39,881 nt of DNA from contig NSIC01000004.1 of NCBI GenBank assembly GCA_002737635.1, positions 1-39,881 of the forward strand, written 5' to 3'. The notes below the pieces were generated by a model. The model searched no databases. It saw only the letters and a program-made list of their open reading frames with translations, and was not told where the DNA came from. Positions 25,190 to 32,711 of this stretch are shown here, piece after piece (position 1 is the first letter of the stretch; each line of letters opens with the position of its first letter). This DNA comes from Acidimicrobium sp. (lineage in GTDB: Bacteria; Actinomycetota; Acidimicrobiia; Acidimicrobiales; Ilumatobacteraceae). Position numbers and translations under genes: made by a program.

Positions 25190-25247
25190 TTGAGATTCAT
25201 TTCAGCGACATATTGGGTCGCATAAAAATGCTGGTTTTGACTTCTGC

Positions 25248-25562
25248 CTATTCAGCAGGTGCGGCTGCTGGCGCCACTGCCGGAGCCTCGGCTGCAACCG
25301 CATAACCCAGCTCCCATTCGATGCTGATACGTTCACGTTCTGCGTCTTTGTTAACTCGCTCTTGATTGCGACGAAACTGTGGGTCGTTGCGTGGCAAAAG
25401 AATCAGTCGGGCAAGGGTTCGTGCGCGAAATTCTTCAAGCATGTTCTGATCGCCGTAGTCGCCGTAGACCTCCCAATGAGGTGAGACTGAGCCAAGATAA
25501 ACGATGCGCGCATGACCACGCGGTGGCTCATTTAAAGTTGTTGCTTCTGCATAGTTGGTCAT
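25248..25562 (-). CDS. Conserved-looking 104-residue protein of unknown function, upstream of ppk
   Basis: Not recognised. It has an Asp/Tyr-rich middle (HWEVYGDYGDQNMLEEF), a basic helical segment (FRARTLARLILLP then QFRRNQERVNKDAERER), and an Ala/Pro tail of about 16 residues. Soluble, with no signal peptide. A clear AAGGAG ribosome-binding site (25568-25573) lies 5 bases before the ATG, which strongly supports it as a real gene. It is probably co-transcribed with ppk and is divergent from ppx, so a polyphosphate-related role is a reasonable guess but no more. Confidence 0.75.
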   Translation of the reverse strand: MTNYAEATTLNEPPRGHARIVYLGSVSPHWEVYGDYGDQNMLEEFRARTLARLILLPRNDPQFRRNQERVNKDAERERISIEWELGYAVAAEAPAVAPAAAPAE

Positions 25563-25612
25563 GACATCTCCTTCGATTAGTCCTTAAATCCTACCGTCGA
25601 ACCATCGCGTTC

Positions 25613-25618
25613 TAAGAT
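25613..25618 (+). promoter_or_regulatory. Putative -10 of ppx
   Basis: TAAGAT (4 of 6) ends 8 bases before the GTG start of ppx, with no Shine-Dalgarno, indicating a leaderless or near-leaderless message. Confidence 0.45.
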
Positions 25619-25626
25619 GTGCATTT

Positions 25627-27177
25627 GTGGGCCCAAAATCAGAATCAATCATTGCCGCTCTAGACATTGGGACAAATAGTTTTCACTTGGTAGTTGCTCG
25701 GCCAGTTGAAACAGGCTTTGAAGTCATTGCCAGTGAGAAAGAAGTAGTTCGACTTGGCCATGGTGCGGGCGACATGAAACAACTCGAGCCCGATGCGATT
25801 GAACGGGGCCTTGCCTCTCTAAAACGAATGCGTGCAATCTCTGATGTTCACGGTGCAAAATTGCGTGCGGTCGCGACCAGTGCAGTTCGCGAAGCCAAAA
25901 ATCGCGGCGAGTTTATAAAGCGTGCGCGCAAAGAAGCCGACATTGAAGTTGAGATCATTTCTGGTGTCGAAGAAGCACGTCTCATTCACCTTGGTGCCCG
26001 CTACGCAGTTGCGGTCGGCGAACAACCGATGTTGCTTTGCGACATCGGTGGCGGTTCAACCGAGTTGGTAATCGCCTCGGGTGAAGAAATTTTGCTCTCG
26101 CGAAGTTTTAAACTCGGCGCCGTTCGTTTGACTGACAGATTTTTTAGCACCGATGCCCTGCATCCAAGCGCGCTCAGCAGTTGTCGAAAGTTTGTGCGAT
26201 CAATGCTGGCGACGATAAGGCCCGAAGTCACAGAACTTGGCTTTGAAGTTGCTGTCGGCTCATCCGGCACGGTCGAAGCAGTCGCCAAATTGATCAGAAA
26301 ACTCAACGACGAGCCAGAACCAAAGTCGTTCAACCGCCACGAATTCAGCGCCAAAGATGTAACCAAGATGTTGGATTTATTGGCCGAAGCACCGACTGTC
26401 AAAGAGCGTGCCAAGATTTTCGATATTGACTCTTCGCGCGCCGAAATTATTTTGGCCGGAGCCGTCATTTTAGAGGGCATTGCTCAGTCATATGATGTTA
26501 AAACGTTCGTTTACTCTGACTACGCGTTGCGAGAAGGAGTGCTCTTTGACACCCTCGCCCGTGAAAATCTGCTCGACCACCCCGAAGATGTTGACCCGGC
26601 ATTACAGAGTGTCAAACAACTTGCCGATCGATGCGACGATCGACCAGAGCATTCGGTTCATGTTTCAAAAATTGCGCTCTCACTTTTTGATTGTTTGCAA
26701 AAAAAACTCGATCTGCCGCTCGCATCGCGCAGATATCTCGAGGCTGCAGCGCTACTCGCAAATGTTGGCGTGATCGTTTCACACTCGAAACATCATCTTC
26801 ATTCTTACTATGTGATCAGAAACTCAGAACTAGTCGGTCTCACTGATCGCGAAATTGAATTGATCGCAGTCATCGCTCGTTATCACCGCAAAAGTGCGCC
26901 AAAACAGTCACACTCAGAATTTGCCCAACTTGATGAAGTCGACCAAAAACTTGTGACGTCACTTGCTGCAATTTTGCGAATTGCAATCGGTCTTGACCGA
27001 ACTCAAGATGGTCGCGTCAAGTCGGTGACTGTTCGCGCCGAAGATGATCAGTTTTTGATTTTCGCCAAAGCATCAGCGAAGGCAGATATCGAACTAAACC
27101 TTTATGCAGCCAATGAGCGTCGAAGTTTGCTCGCCGATGTGCTCACGACGAGAGTTAAAGTACTCGCACTCAAATAA
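25627..27177 (+). CDS. ppx: Exopolyphosphatase / GppA-type phosphatase with degenerate HD half
   Basis: Degrades polyphosphate from the end, or removes the 5'-phosphate of pppGpp. 516 residues, GTG start. The N-terminal ASKHA fold (about 1-310) has ALDIGTNSFHLVV, ATSAVREAKN, EIISGVEEARLIHLG and DIGGGSTELVI. The C-terminal part (about 325-510) aligns with the HD-domain half of E. coli PPX, but the metal-binding HD/HE pair is replaced by Ala378-Asn379 (LLANVGVIVSHSKHH), while His389/His390 remain. The C-terminal half is thus likely structural. It faces ppk and phoU across a divergent region, completing a polyphosphate synthesis/degradation pair. Confidence 0.94.
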   Translation: MGPKSESIIAALDIGTNSFHLVVARPVETGFEVIASEKEVVRLGHGAGDMKQLEPDAIERGLASLKRMRAISDVHGAKLRAVATSAVREAKNRGEFIKRARKEADIEVEIISGVEEARLIHLGARYAVAVGEQPMLLCDIGGGSTELVIASGEEILLSRSFKLGAVRLTDRFFSTDALHPSALSSCRKFVRSMLATIRPEVTELGFEVAVGSSGTVEAVAKLIRKLNDEPEPKSFNRHEFSAKDVTKMLDLLAEAPTVKERAKIFDIDSSRAEIILAGAVILEGIAQSYDVKTFVYSDYALREGVLFDTLARENLLDHPEDVDPALQSVKQLADRCDDRPEHSVHVSKIALSLFDCLQKKLDLPLASRRYLEAAALLANVGVIVSHSKHHLHSYYVIRNSELVGLTDREIELIAVIARYHRKSAPKQSHSEFAQLDEVDQKLVTSLAAILRIAIGLDRTQDGRVKSVTVRAEDDQFLIFAKASAKADIELNLYAANERRSLLADVLTTRVKVLALK

Positions 27178-27178
27178 T

Positions 27179-27195
27179 CGGCAGACAACCTGCCG
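27179..27195. terminator. Short hairpin between convergent ppx and tatA
   Basis: CGGCAG and CTGCCG are perfect 6-base arms around ACAAC, placed just after the ppx stop and before the tatA stop. Neither side has a strong T-run, so it would be a weak bidirectional terminator at best. It is one of the few hairpins at a convergent junction in this window. Confidence 0.4.
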
Positions 27196-27206
27196 TGACG
27201 CCAAAA

Positions 27207-27386
27207 CTAGTTTGAGTCGGTTTTCGGAGCTTCGTCTTTTTTTGAATCGGCGATGCCTTCAGCGAGACCTTTTTTAAGTTCGCTTTGGGCTTTACCGAGG
27301 TTGCGAGCAATTTTTGGAAGACGTGATCCGCCGAAAAGCACTACAACAAGCAAGATGATGATCCAGATTTCAGGGCCGTTGAACAT
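27207..27386 (-). CDS. tatA: Twin-arginine translocase subunit TatA/E
   Basis: 59-residue protein: FNGPEIWIIILLVVVLFGG membrane helix, the conserved hinge FGGSRLPKIARNLGKA, an amphipathic helix, and an acidic/polar tail ending KDEAPKTDSN. This is the exact TatA/E plan, with family length at the short end. It forms the pore of the Tat system for folded proteins. tatC is not adjacent. A TAGGGT -10 lies 6 bases before the ATG with no Shine-Dalgarno. Convergent with ppx and divergent from the formimidoyltransferase gene. Confidence 0.93.
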   Translation of the reverse strand: MFNGPEIWIIILLVVVLFGGSRLPKIARNLGKAQSELKKGLAEGIADSKKDEAPKTDSN

Positions 27387-27392
27387 ATGTTA

Positions 27393-27398
27393 ACCCTA
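27393..27398 (-). promoter_or_regulatory. Putative extended -10 of tatA
   Basis: TAGGGT preceded by TGC on the minus strand ends 6 bases before the tatA ATG. It fits the leaderless pattern. Confidence 0.4.
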
Positions 27399-27432
27399 GC
27401 ATCACCACCCAAAAATGCGCTAAGCAATATGG

Positions 27433-28239
27433 GTGCTTGAATGCGTGATCAATATCAGCGAGGGTCGGCACCTAGACGCGATCGAAGAAATTCGCAGCCA
27501 GATTGGCCATGATGTACTCGACATCCACAGCGATTTTCACCATCACCGCAGCGTGTTCACACTCGCAACCACAAGTGCGGCACGCCAACTCGCCGAAATA
27601 AGCGCGCAACAGTTTGACTTGCGTCAGCATGTTGGTGTTCATCCGCGAATCGGCATCATCGATGTCGTTCCATTCGTGCCGCTTGAAAATTCGACAATTG
27701 AACAAGCGATTCAGGCAAGAAATGAGTTCGCCGAATATGTGGCCAGCGAACTTAAGATTCCAAGTTTTGTTTACGGCCCCGAAAGAGATCTGCCCGAAAT
27801 TCGCAAACGGGCCTTCGTAGATTTGACGCCAGACTTCGGCCCAAGTAAACCGCACCCAACTGCCGGCGCGATCTGCGTAGGCGCTCGACAAGTATTGGTG
27901 GCCTACAACATTTGGTTGAAGAACTCGACAATTGAAGATGGCCGGCGAATTGCAAAAGAGATTCGTAGCCGACAGGTGCGCACGTTGGGGCTTCAGTTAG
28001 GCAATGAAATACAGGTAAGTATGAACCTAATTTGCCCCGACGAAGTTGGCCCAGAGTTTGTCTTTGGCGAGGTCGCAAAACGAGCCGAAATCGCCCGCGC
28101 CGAACTCGTTGGCCTGGTGCCTGCACGTGTGCTTACACAGATCAAGAAATCGCGTTGGACCGAACTTGATCTAAGCAAAGAAAAAACAATTGAGTGGTGC
28201 TTGGCTGCGCGCAATCGCGCGATACAGAACTTAGATTGA
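27433..28239 (+). CDS. ftcD: Glutamate formimidoyltransferase-like protein
   Basis: 268 residues, GTG start, similar to the formiminotransferase domain of FTCD, which moves the formimino group of formiminoglutamate (histidine breakdown) to tetrahydrofolate. Conserved blocks are ECVINISEGR at the N-terminus, HHHRSVFTLA, the catalytic-His region HVGVHPRIGIIDVVPFVP, and the C-terminal subdomain start GARQVLVAYNIWL. No cyclodeaminase domain follows. No hut genes are nearby, so the substrate is uncertain; stand-alone members may act in folate one-carbon metabolism. Tail-to-tail with whiB, 4 bases apart. Confidence 0.88.
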   Translation: MLECVINISEGRHLDAIEEIRSQIGHDVLDIHSDFHHHRSVFTLATTSAARQLAEISAQQFDLRQHVGVHPRIGIIDVVPFVPLENSTIEQAIQARNEFAEYVASELKIPSFVYGPERDLPEIRKRAFVDLTPDFGPSKPHPTAGAICVGARQVLVAYNIWLKNSTIEDGRRIAKEIRSRQVRTLGLQLGNEIQVSMNLICPDEVGPEFVFGEVAKRAEIARAELVGLVPARVLTQIKKSRWTELDLSKEKTIEWCLAARNRAIQNLD

Positions 28240-28243
28240 CGGT

Positions 28244-28510
28244 TTAAGCGCTGGCGATATTGCGATTGCTCTGGGCGCGCTGACGACGAAGCCGACGACG
28301 CTCTCGCTCTGAGAGCCCGCCCCAGATGCCAAATTTTTCACCGTTTTCTAGGGCGTATTCAAGGCAGTCGTTTTTGACAACGCAGCCGCGGCAAACTTCT
28401 TTTGCCTCGCGGGTTGAAGCACCGCGCTCGGGAAAGAACAGGTCTGGATCGACACCAAGGCAATTTGCCTGGTCTTGCCATACACGCTCACTGCTGACTT
28501 GTATGTGCAT
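28244..28510 (-). CDS. whiB: WhiB-family iron-sulfur transcriptional regulator
   Basis: 88 residues from ATG 28510. The four Fe-S cysteines are Cys17, Cys40, Cys43 and Cys49 (C-x22-C-x2-C-x5-C), followed by the turn GIWGGLSERERRRLRR that contacts sigma factor and DNA. ATG 28510 is preferred over an in-frame TTG at 28522 because GGAAG lies 5 bases before it. The spacing and basic tail resemble WhiB1/WhiB2-type proteins linked to growth or septation, but subtype cannot be fixed by eye. Found only in Actinobacteria and their phages, so it anchors the lineage call. Confidence 0.96.
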   Translation of the reverse strand: MHIQVSSERVWQDQANCLGVDPDLFFPERGASTREAKEVCRGCVVKNDCLEYALENGEKFGIWGGLSERERRRLRRQRAQSNRNIASA

Positions 28511-28571
28511 GCGATCTTCCAATTTTGAAACCCTCCCGATTTGCCGTCGACTGACGCTCGTACGTCAACAA

Positions 28572-28587
28572 CGCTGTAACTACAACG
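28572..28587. promoter_or_regulatory. Imperfect palindrome in the whiB leader
   Basis: CGCTGTAACTACAACG has 7-base arms with one mismatch around a central AC, placed about 62 bases upstream of the whiB ATG and just downstream of a putative promoter. A likely operator, perhaps autoregulatory; no direct evidence for the factor. Confidence 0.35.
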
Positions 28588-28592
28588 GTGTC

Positions 28593-28621
28593 ATTCTGCC
28601 AAACTTTTACAAAAAATGCAA
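28593..28621 (-). promoter_or_regulatory. Putative whiB promoter
   Basis: On the minus strand TTGCAT (28621-28616) and CAGAAT (28598-28593) are spaced by 17 bases, giving a leader of about 75 bases before whiB. The -35 match is weak (3 of 6), the -10 better (4 of 6). Confidence 0.35.
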
Positions 28622-28628
28622 ATACTGC

Positions 28629-30647
28629 CTAACCTGCCCGTCGCACCCCACCGAGACGAGAAAGTTGACGCTTGTGTTCGATGAAGTCGACGAGCACGTA
28701 TTCACCCAAATTTTCTGGTCCTGTAAAAAATGCGCGACCCTTGTTTATCGCCGTCAGCTGTTCAATAAATGACTGCAAAGCACGCGATGCATCAAGCATG
28801 AAAGTGTTTATCCGTATGCCTTCGCGGGTCGCCCGCATGACTTCGCGCAATGTCGCTTCGATGGTTTCACGGACTGGTGGATAATTAAAAAACACGTCCC
28901 CAGATTGTGAAATATGAGCCGTCGGCTCGCCGTCGGTGATCATGATGATCTGTTTGGTGCCGCTCTGTCGGGACAACATTTCACGAGCCAGCATGAACCC
29001 GTGCTGCATGTTCGTGCCATAGACAAAATCCCATGAAACCTCGGGTAATTGATGAGGTTTTAACTCCCTTGCAGTCTCGCTAAAACCGACGATGCCGAGG
29101 TAGTCGCGCGGAAATTGCGAACTCATCAGCGAGTGCAGCGCCATCGCTACTTTTTTTGCCGGCAAAAAATAATCGCGCATCGGCATCGACAACGAGAGGT
29201 CGAGCATCAACACGGTCGATGACCGGGTCAAGTGTTCTGTCTGCTCAATTTCAAAGTCTTCGGCAATCAATTTCACTGGCACAACAGAACCTTGACGCTT
29301 GAGAGCATTACGCAATGTCTGCTGCAGATCTAATTGAAATGGGTCACCATATTCATATGGCTTGGTGTCGTAAGTTCGCTCATGACCGACACCGATTCTC
29401 TCTACTTGATGCTGGCCGAGGCGATCTTTGTCGAGTGCCCCAAACACATCGCGCAAGGCCTTTTCACCGATCTTGCGCAAGCCTCGCGGAGTCATCTCAA
29501 GTTTGCCCTCGGTCTGATCGATCAGTCCTGCTTCTTTGAGCTTTTTCGTAATTTCAGACATGCGTTGCAGCGACTTAGCAACATCTTCACCAAGCAGTTC
29601 ACTGACCCTGTCTAAATCAGCCTCAGCCAACGCCGACGGCGAGGATGCATTGCGCAGCAAATTATCGAGTTGGTCGAGATCACCGAGTTCTTGCATCGAG
29701 CGCATCGCCTCGCCGAACCCCATCGGGTCTTCACCCTTAAATTCTTGCTTTGAGTCCCATCCTTGTTGCGGAAACATCGCCTGAAGTTTTTGAGCCAACT
29801 CGTTCATTTGCCAGCGTAAATCCATATCTTCTAGAAGCTTTTCGCTCAATTGACGCATTTGATCCCGCTGTTCTGGCGTCATCGAATTGAGCATCGCCTG
29901 GGCGTTTGCCATGCGCTTTGCCATGATTGCGAGTAATTCGTCCAAATTTTTCGGGTTCTCCGGAAAGAAATCGCCAAATTTTTGCATGAACTCTTCGAAC
30001 TCTGGGTCTTCGCCCCGTTCACGACGATTGAGCATTTCGTTTAAGGCAGCCATCATGTCTTTAGTGCGTTGCATTTCTGCAGGCGTCAGTTCGTTGATCG
30101 CACTCGAAGCCTGATCTAGATACTGCTGCATCAGTTGATTGCGCAGTTTTTCGAGCAAAGCCTCAAATCTTTGTTGGGCTTGCTGCGATTGAAAGTCGTA
30201 GTGCTCGAGTTCGTTGATCTTGCCGGCGAGATCTTCGGGCAACATATCAAGGCGAAAGTTTTTTTGTTCTGCAGAGTCTTTCGCCAATTCGCTTCGACGT
30301 TCGTCGCCAGATTTGAGCGCATCTTTTAGTGCTTGGTCAATGGCGTGCCGTTCTTCGTCAACTAAGTCATCAAGTTCGTCGGCAATCTCTTTGTAGACGC
30401 CGCCAAGATCTCCGCGATCTTTGATCTCATTTCGTTTTTCGCGCAGCTTCTGCATCATTTCGCGAAGGCCCATCAAGTTTTCGCCACGATCTTTGCGCAT
30501 ACCGTCTTGCATCAATTTGCGCAGAGCCGCATTTACGTCGCCGTGATGAACTAAATCATCTGTCAATTCGTCAATCAAACTTTGTGCATCAAATTCAAAA
30601 CCCTGCTGGGTTCCATCCCAGCGCGAATAATTGAACCTACTTGGCAT
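28629..30647 (-). CDS. VWA-domain protein, chelatase/MoxR partner type
   Basis: 672 residues from ATG 30647. The first 470 are highly charged and helical, rich in Glu, Arg, Gln and Met, with likely coiled coils. The C-terminal von Willebrand A domain has a full MIDAS site: DLSLS (Asp483, Ser485, Ser487), Thr545 (YGTNMQ) and Asp572 (ITDGEP). It resembles M. tuberculosis Rv0959, whose partner is the AAA+ protein Rv0958; here the AAA+ gene follows at 31250-32677 on the same strand, with a cyclase gene between. Such pairs act as ATP-driven metal-insertion or protein-remodelling machines; the target is unknown. An in-frame upstream start at 30683 is less likely, since homologues begin near SRFNYSRWDGTQ. 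Confidence 0.9.
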   Translation of the reverse strand: MPSRFNYSRWDGTQQGFEFDAQSLIDELTDDLVHHGDVNAALRKLMQDGMRKDRGENLMGLREMMQKLREKRNEIKDRGDLGGVYKEIADELDDLVDEERHAIDQALKDALKSGDERRSELAKDSAEQKNFRLDMLPEDLAGKINELEHYDFQSQQAQQRFEALLEKLRNQLMQQYLDQASSAINELTPAEMQRTKDMMAALNEMLNRRERGEDPEFEEFMQKFGDFFPENPKNLDELLAIMAKRMANAQAMLNSMTPEQRDQMRQLSEKLLEDMDLRWQMNELAQKLQAMFPQQGWDSKQEFKGEDPMGFGEAMRSMQELGDLDQLDNLLRNASSPSALAEADLDRVSELLGEDVAKSLQRMSEITKKLKEAGLIDQTEGKLEMTPRGLRKIGEKALRDVFGALDKDRLGQHQVERIGVGHERTYDTKPYEYGDPFQLDLQQTLRNALKRQGSVVPVKLIAEDFEIEQTEHLTRSSTVLMLDLSLSMPMRDYFLPAKKVAMALHSLMSSQFPRDYLGIVGFSETARELKPHQLPEVSWDFVYGTNMQHGFMLAREMLSRQSGTKQIIMITDGEPTAHISQSGDVFFNYPPVRETIEATLREVMRATREGIRINTFMLDASRALQSFIEQLTAINKGRAFFTGPENLGEYVLVDFIEHKRQLSRLGGVRRAG

Positions 30648-30656
30648 AAACGCACG

Positions 30657-30662
30657 ATAGTA
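30657..30662 (-). promoter_or_regulatory. Putative -10 of the VWA gene
   Basis: TACTAT on the minus strand ends 9 bases before ATG 30647, supporting that start and a nearly leaderless message. It lies in the 41-base region shared with the divergent cyclase gene. Confidence 0.4.
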
Positions 30663-30672
30663 CGACTGCCCG

Positions 30673-30678
30673 TAGACT
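30673..30678 (+). promoter_or_regulatory. Putative -10 of the cyclase gene
   Basis: TAGACT (4 of 6) ends 10 bases before ATG 30689; no Shine-Dalgarno. It interleaves with the VWA promoter, so the two genes may compete for polymerase. Confidence 0.35.
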
Positions 30679-30688
30679 GACAATCTAA

Positions 30689-31240
30689 ATGCGTTTTCCC
30701 CGAACCTTTATCTTCGTTGATCTCTCTGGCTTCACAAACTTCACCGAGACCAACGGTGACCGCCGAGCAACGAAACTGCTAGGCGAATTTCGGGCTGTGG
30801 CTCGGGCTGTGGCTTCAGAGCGAGGCGTACGTATCGACAAATACCTTGGTGACGGTCTCATGGCAGTTGCTGTCGAGCAACTTGACGGCATCACATTTGC
30901 GCTCGAACTAGCACGACGAGCCGAGACTGCTTGCGCGCCACTGAAATTGCGAATCGGCATTGACACAGGCGACACGATGCTCTTCGAAGGTGATGACTAC
31001 ATCGGCAGTGCGCCGAACTTGGCGGCCCGACTTTGCGATGAGTCGGCAAATCTCGGCGTGCTAATGCCAACTGATCACATCGAAGAATTACCAAAAGGTG
31101 TTTCGGCAACTCGGCATGGCGCACTAAAACTGCACGGTTTCAACAACGAAGTCGAAGTGTCTGTACTTTCAGGTCGCCCCGTAATTGCCGAGCGCAACGA
31201 CACCAGCGAAATCTGGACTCGCCAACCGTTTATTGGTTAA
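30689..31240 (+). CDS. Stand-alone class III adenylate/guanylate cyclase domain protein
   Basis: 183 residues, essentially one catalytic domain with no sensor, HAMP or membrane part. Metal-binding aspartates are present in FVDLSGFTNF (near residue 10) and KYLGDGLMA (near 54), the latter also carrying the substrate-contacting Lys, and the transition-state Asn/Arg lie in SAPNLAARL. So a purine cyclase activity is plausible as a homodimer. It lies between the VWA gene (divergent, 41 bases) and the AAA+ gene (convergent, 9 bases apart), which are elsewhere adjacent, hinting at a functional link. Whether it makes cAMP or cGMP cannot be said. Confidence 0.88.
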   Translation: MRFPRTFIFVDLSGFTNFTETNGDRRATKLLGEFRAVARAVASERGVRIDKYLGDGLMAVAVEQLDGITFALELARRAETACAPLKLRIGIDTGDTMLFEGDDYIGSAPNLAARLCDESANLGVLMPTDHIEELPKGVSATRHGALKLHGFNNEVEVSVLSGRPVIAERNDTSEIWTRQPFIG

Positions 31241-31249
31241 ATTTCGCGG

Positions 31250-32677
31250 TTAAATAGTTTTCGAACGATAAATCGCTTTGCCCGCCTTGGCATCTTTGTT
31301 TAGACGCTTCGATAAATGCAAACCTTCCAGCACGAATTCGATCGCGCTGGCAACTACAGCAGCAGATTCATCGCCGTTAACCAGATCAGCGACGACAGTG
31401 CGCAAGCCAGGCATTGTCTTGAGTAAAACGACATAGTCGCTCGAAGCAATATCTTCACCAGTTTGCACTACTTTGCCCTCGACGAATTCTTCGGTGACTA
31501 GACGAAGGTTTTCGGCTGATATTCGCTGTTTGGCAACCTGCAACACCGCTCCGCGCACGAGTTGGTCAAAAACTTGAGACTCGCGCGAATCGTCGATTAC
31601 ATCAATTTCAATTTTGCCAGCGGTTGACGCAGCCAATGCATCAAGGTCGCAAACTCGCGGCGCCACATCGGTTTCTTTGGCTTTGAGTGCACGTCGCATC
31701 GCGTTGGCGCACATCAATTCTTGGTTACTTGTGGTCAGACGCACGCTCACACCGCTGCGCTGATTGATCTTCGTGCTGGCTCGGGCAAGATGGCTGATCG
31801 TGGCAATAACTTCTTCCATGAAATTCGGAATTCGAACTTTGACTTCGCCCACGCTCGCGTTGCGCGACTCTTGACGCACGACTGCAATCTCGGTCGCAAT
31901 CTCTAACGGATAATGGGTGCGAATCTGGCTGCCAAAACGATCCTTAAGCGGAGTGATGATTCGTCCGCGATTTGTGTAGTCATCTGGGTTTGCCGACGCA
32001 ACGAGCATGATGTCGAGCGGCAAGCGAATTTTGTAACCGCGAATCTGAATATCTCTTTCTTCAAGCACATTCAGCAGACCGACTTGAATTCGCTCAGACA
32101 GGTCTGGCAATTCGTTAATCGCAAATATGCCACGGTTACAACGAGGCACTAAGCCGTAGTGCAAAGTAAGTTCGTCGCTCAAGTAGCGACCCTCGGCAAC
32201 TTTGATTGGGTCAACTTCACCAATCAGATCGGCAATTGAAGTATCTGGGGTGGCGAGTTTTTCACCATATCGAGCCGAACGATGCACCCAATCAATTGGT
32301 GTTGCATCGCCATGGCTAGCAACAAGTTCACGCGCCTGTCGTGAAACTGGCGCATATGGGTCGTCGTTGATTTCGCTACCACTAATTATTGGCATCCACT
32401 CATCTAATAGGTCAACCAATGATCGGATGATTCGAGTTTTTGCCTGACCACGCTCGCCCAGAAAAACTATGTCGTGACCAGCCAACAGCGCATTCTCAAC
32501 CTGCGGCATCACTGTTTCTTCGTAACCCAGCACACCGACAAAAAGTTGCTGATCTGCAGTTATTCGCGCGACCGTATTTACACGAATTTCTTCTTTGACA
32601 CTTTGCGACTTCCAGCCTGATTGCTTTAGCTCGCCCAATGTTTTTGCAAGACTCGCAGGCACTTTTGTTTCGATCAT
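31250..32677 (-). CDS. AAA+ ATPase, magnesium-chelatase subunit I / MoxR-like
   Basis: 475 residues. Walker A GERGQAKT (residues 74-81), Walker B-like GIFAINELPDL (183-193) with Asn-Glu in place of Asp-Glu, sensor 1 MLVASANPDDY, and the arginine-finger region LKDRFGSQIRTHYP. It resembles M. tuberculosis Rv0958 and is the expected ATPase partner of the VWA protein at 28629-30647. Cobalt, magnesium or protein substrates are all possible; no porphyrin genes are nearby, so true Mg-chelatase is unlikely. A -10-like TAATCT sits 7 bases before the ATG. Confidence 0.9.
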   Translation of the reverse strand: MIETKVPASLAKTLGELKQSGWKSQSVKEEIRVNTVARITADQQLFVGVLGYEETVMPQVENALLAGHDIVFLGERGQAKTRIIRSLVDLLDEWMPIISGSEINDDPYAPVSRQARELVASHGDATPIDWVHRSARYGEKLATPDTSIADLIGEVDPIKVAEGRYLSDELTLHYGLVPRCNRGIFAINELPDLSERIQVGLLNVLEERDIQIRGYKIRLPLDIMLVASANPDDYTNRGRIITPLKDRFGSQIRTHYPLEIATEIAVVRQESRNASVGEVKVRIPNFMEEVIATISHLARASTKINQRSGVSVRLTTSNQELMCANAMRRALKAKETDVAPRVCDLDALAASTAGKIEIDVIDDSRESQVFDQLVRGAVLQVAKQRISAENLRLVTEEFVEGKVVQTGEDIASSDYVVLLKTMPGLRTVVADLVNGDESAAVVASAIEFVLEGLHLSKRLNKDAKAGKAIYRSKTI

Positions 32678-32684
32678 GAGACCG

Positions 32685-32690
32685 AGATTA
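32685..32690 (-). promoter_or_regulatory. Putative -10 of the AAA+ gene
   Basis: TAATCT on the minus strand ends 7 bases before ATG 32677, within the 34 bases that follow the giant protease gene. Weak match (3 of 6), but in the leaderless position seen elsewhere. Confidence 0.3.
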
Positions 32691-32711
32691 GTTGTATCGG
32701 CTCAGTTTCAC

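Noticed and set aside
25205-25221. Inverted repeat GCGAC-N7-GTCGC before ppk as a terminator or riboswitch stem
   Set aside because: Only 5-base arms with no T-run; not distinguishable from chance.
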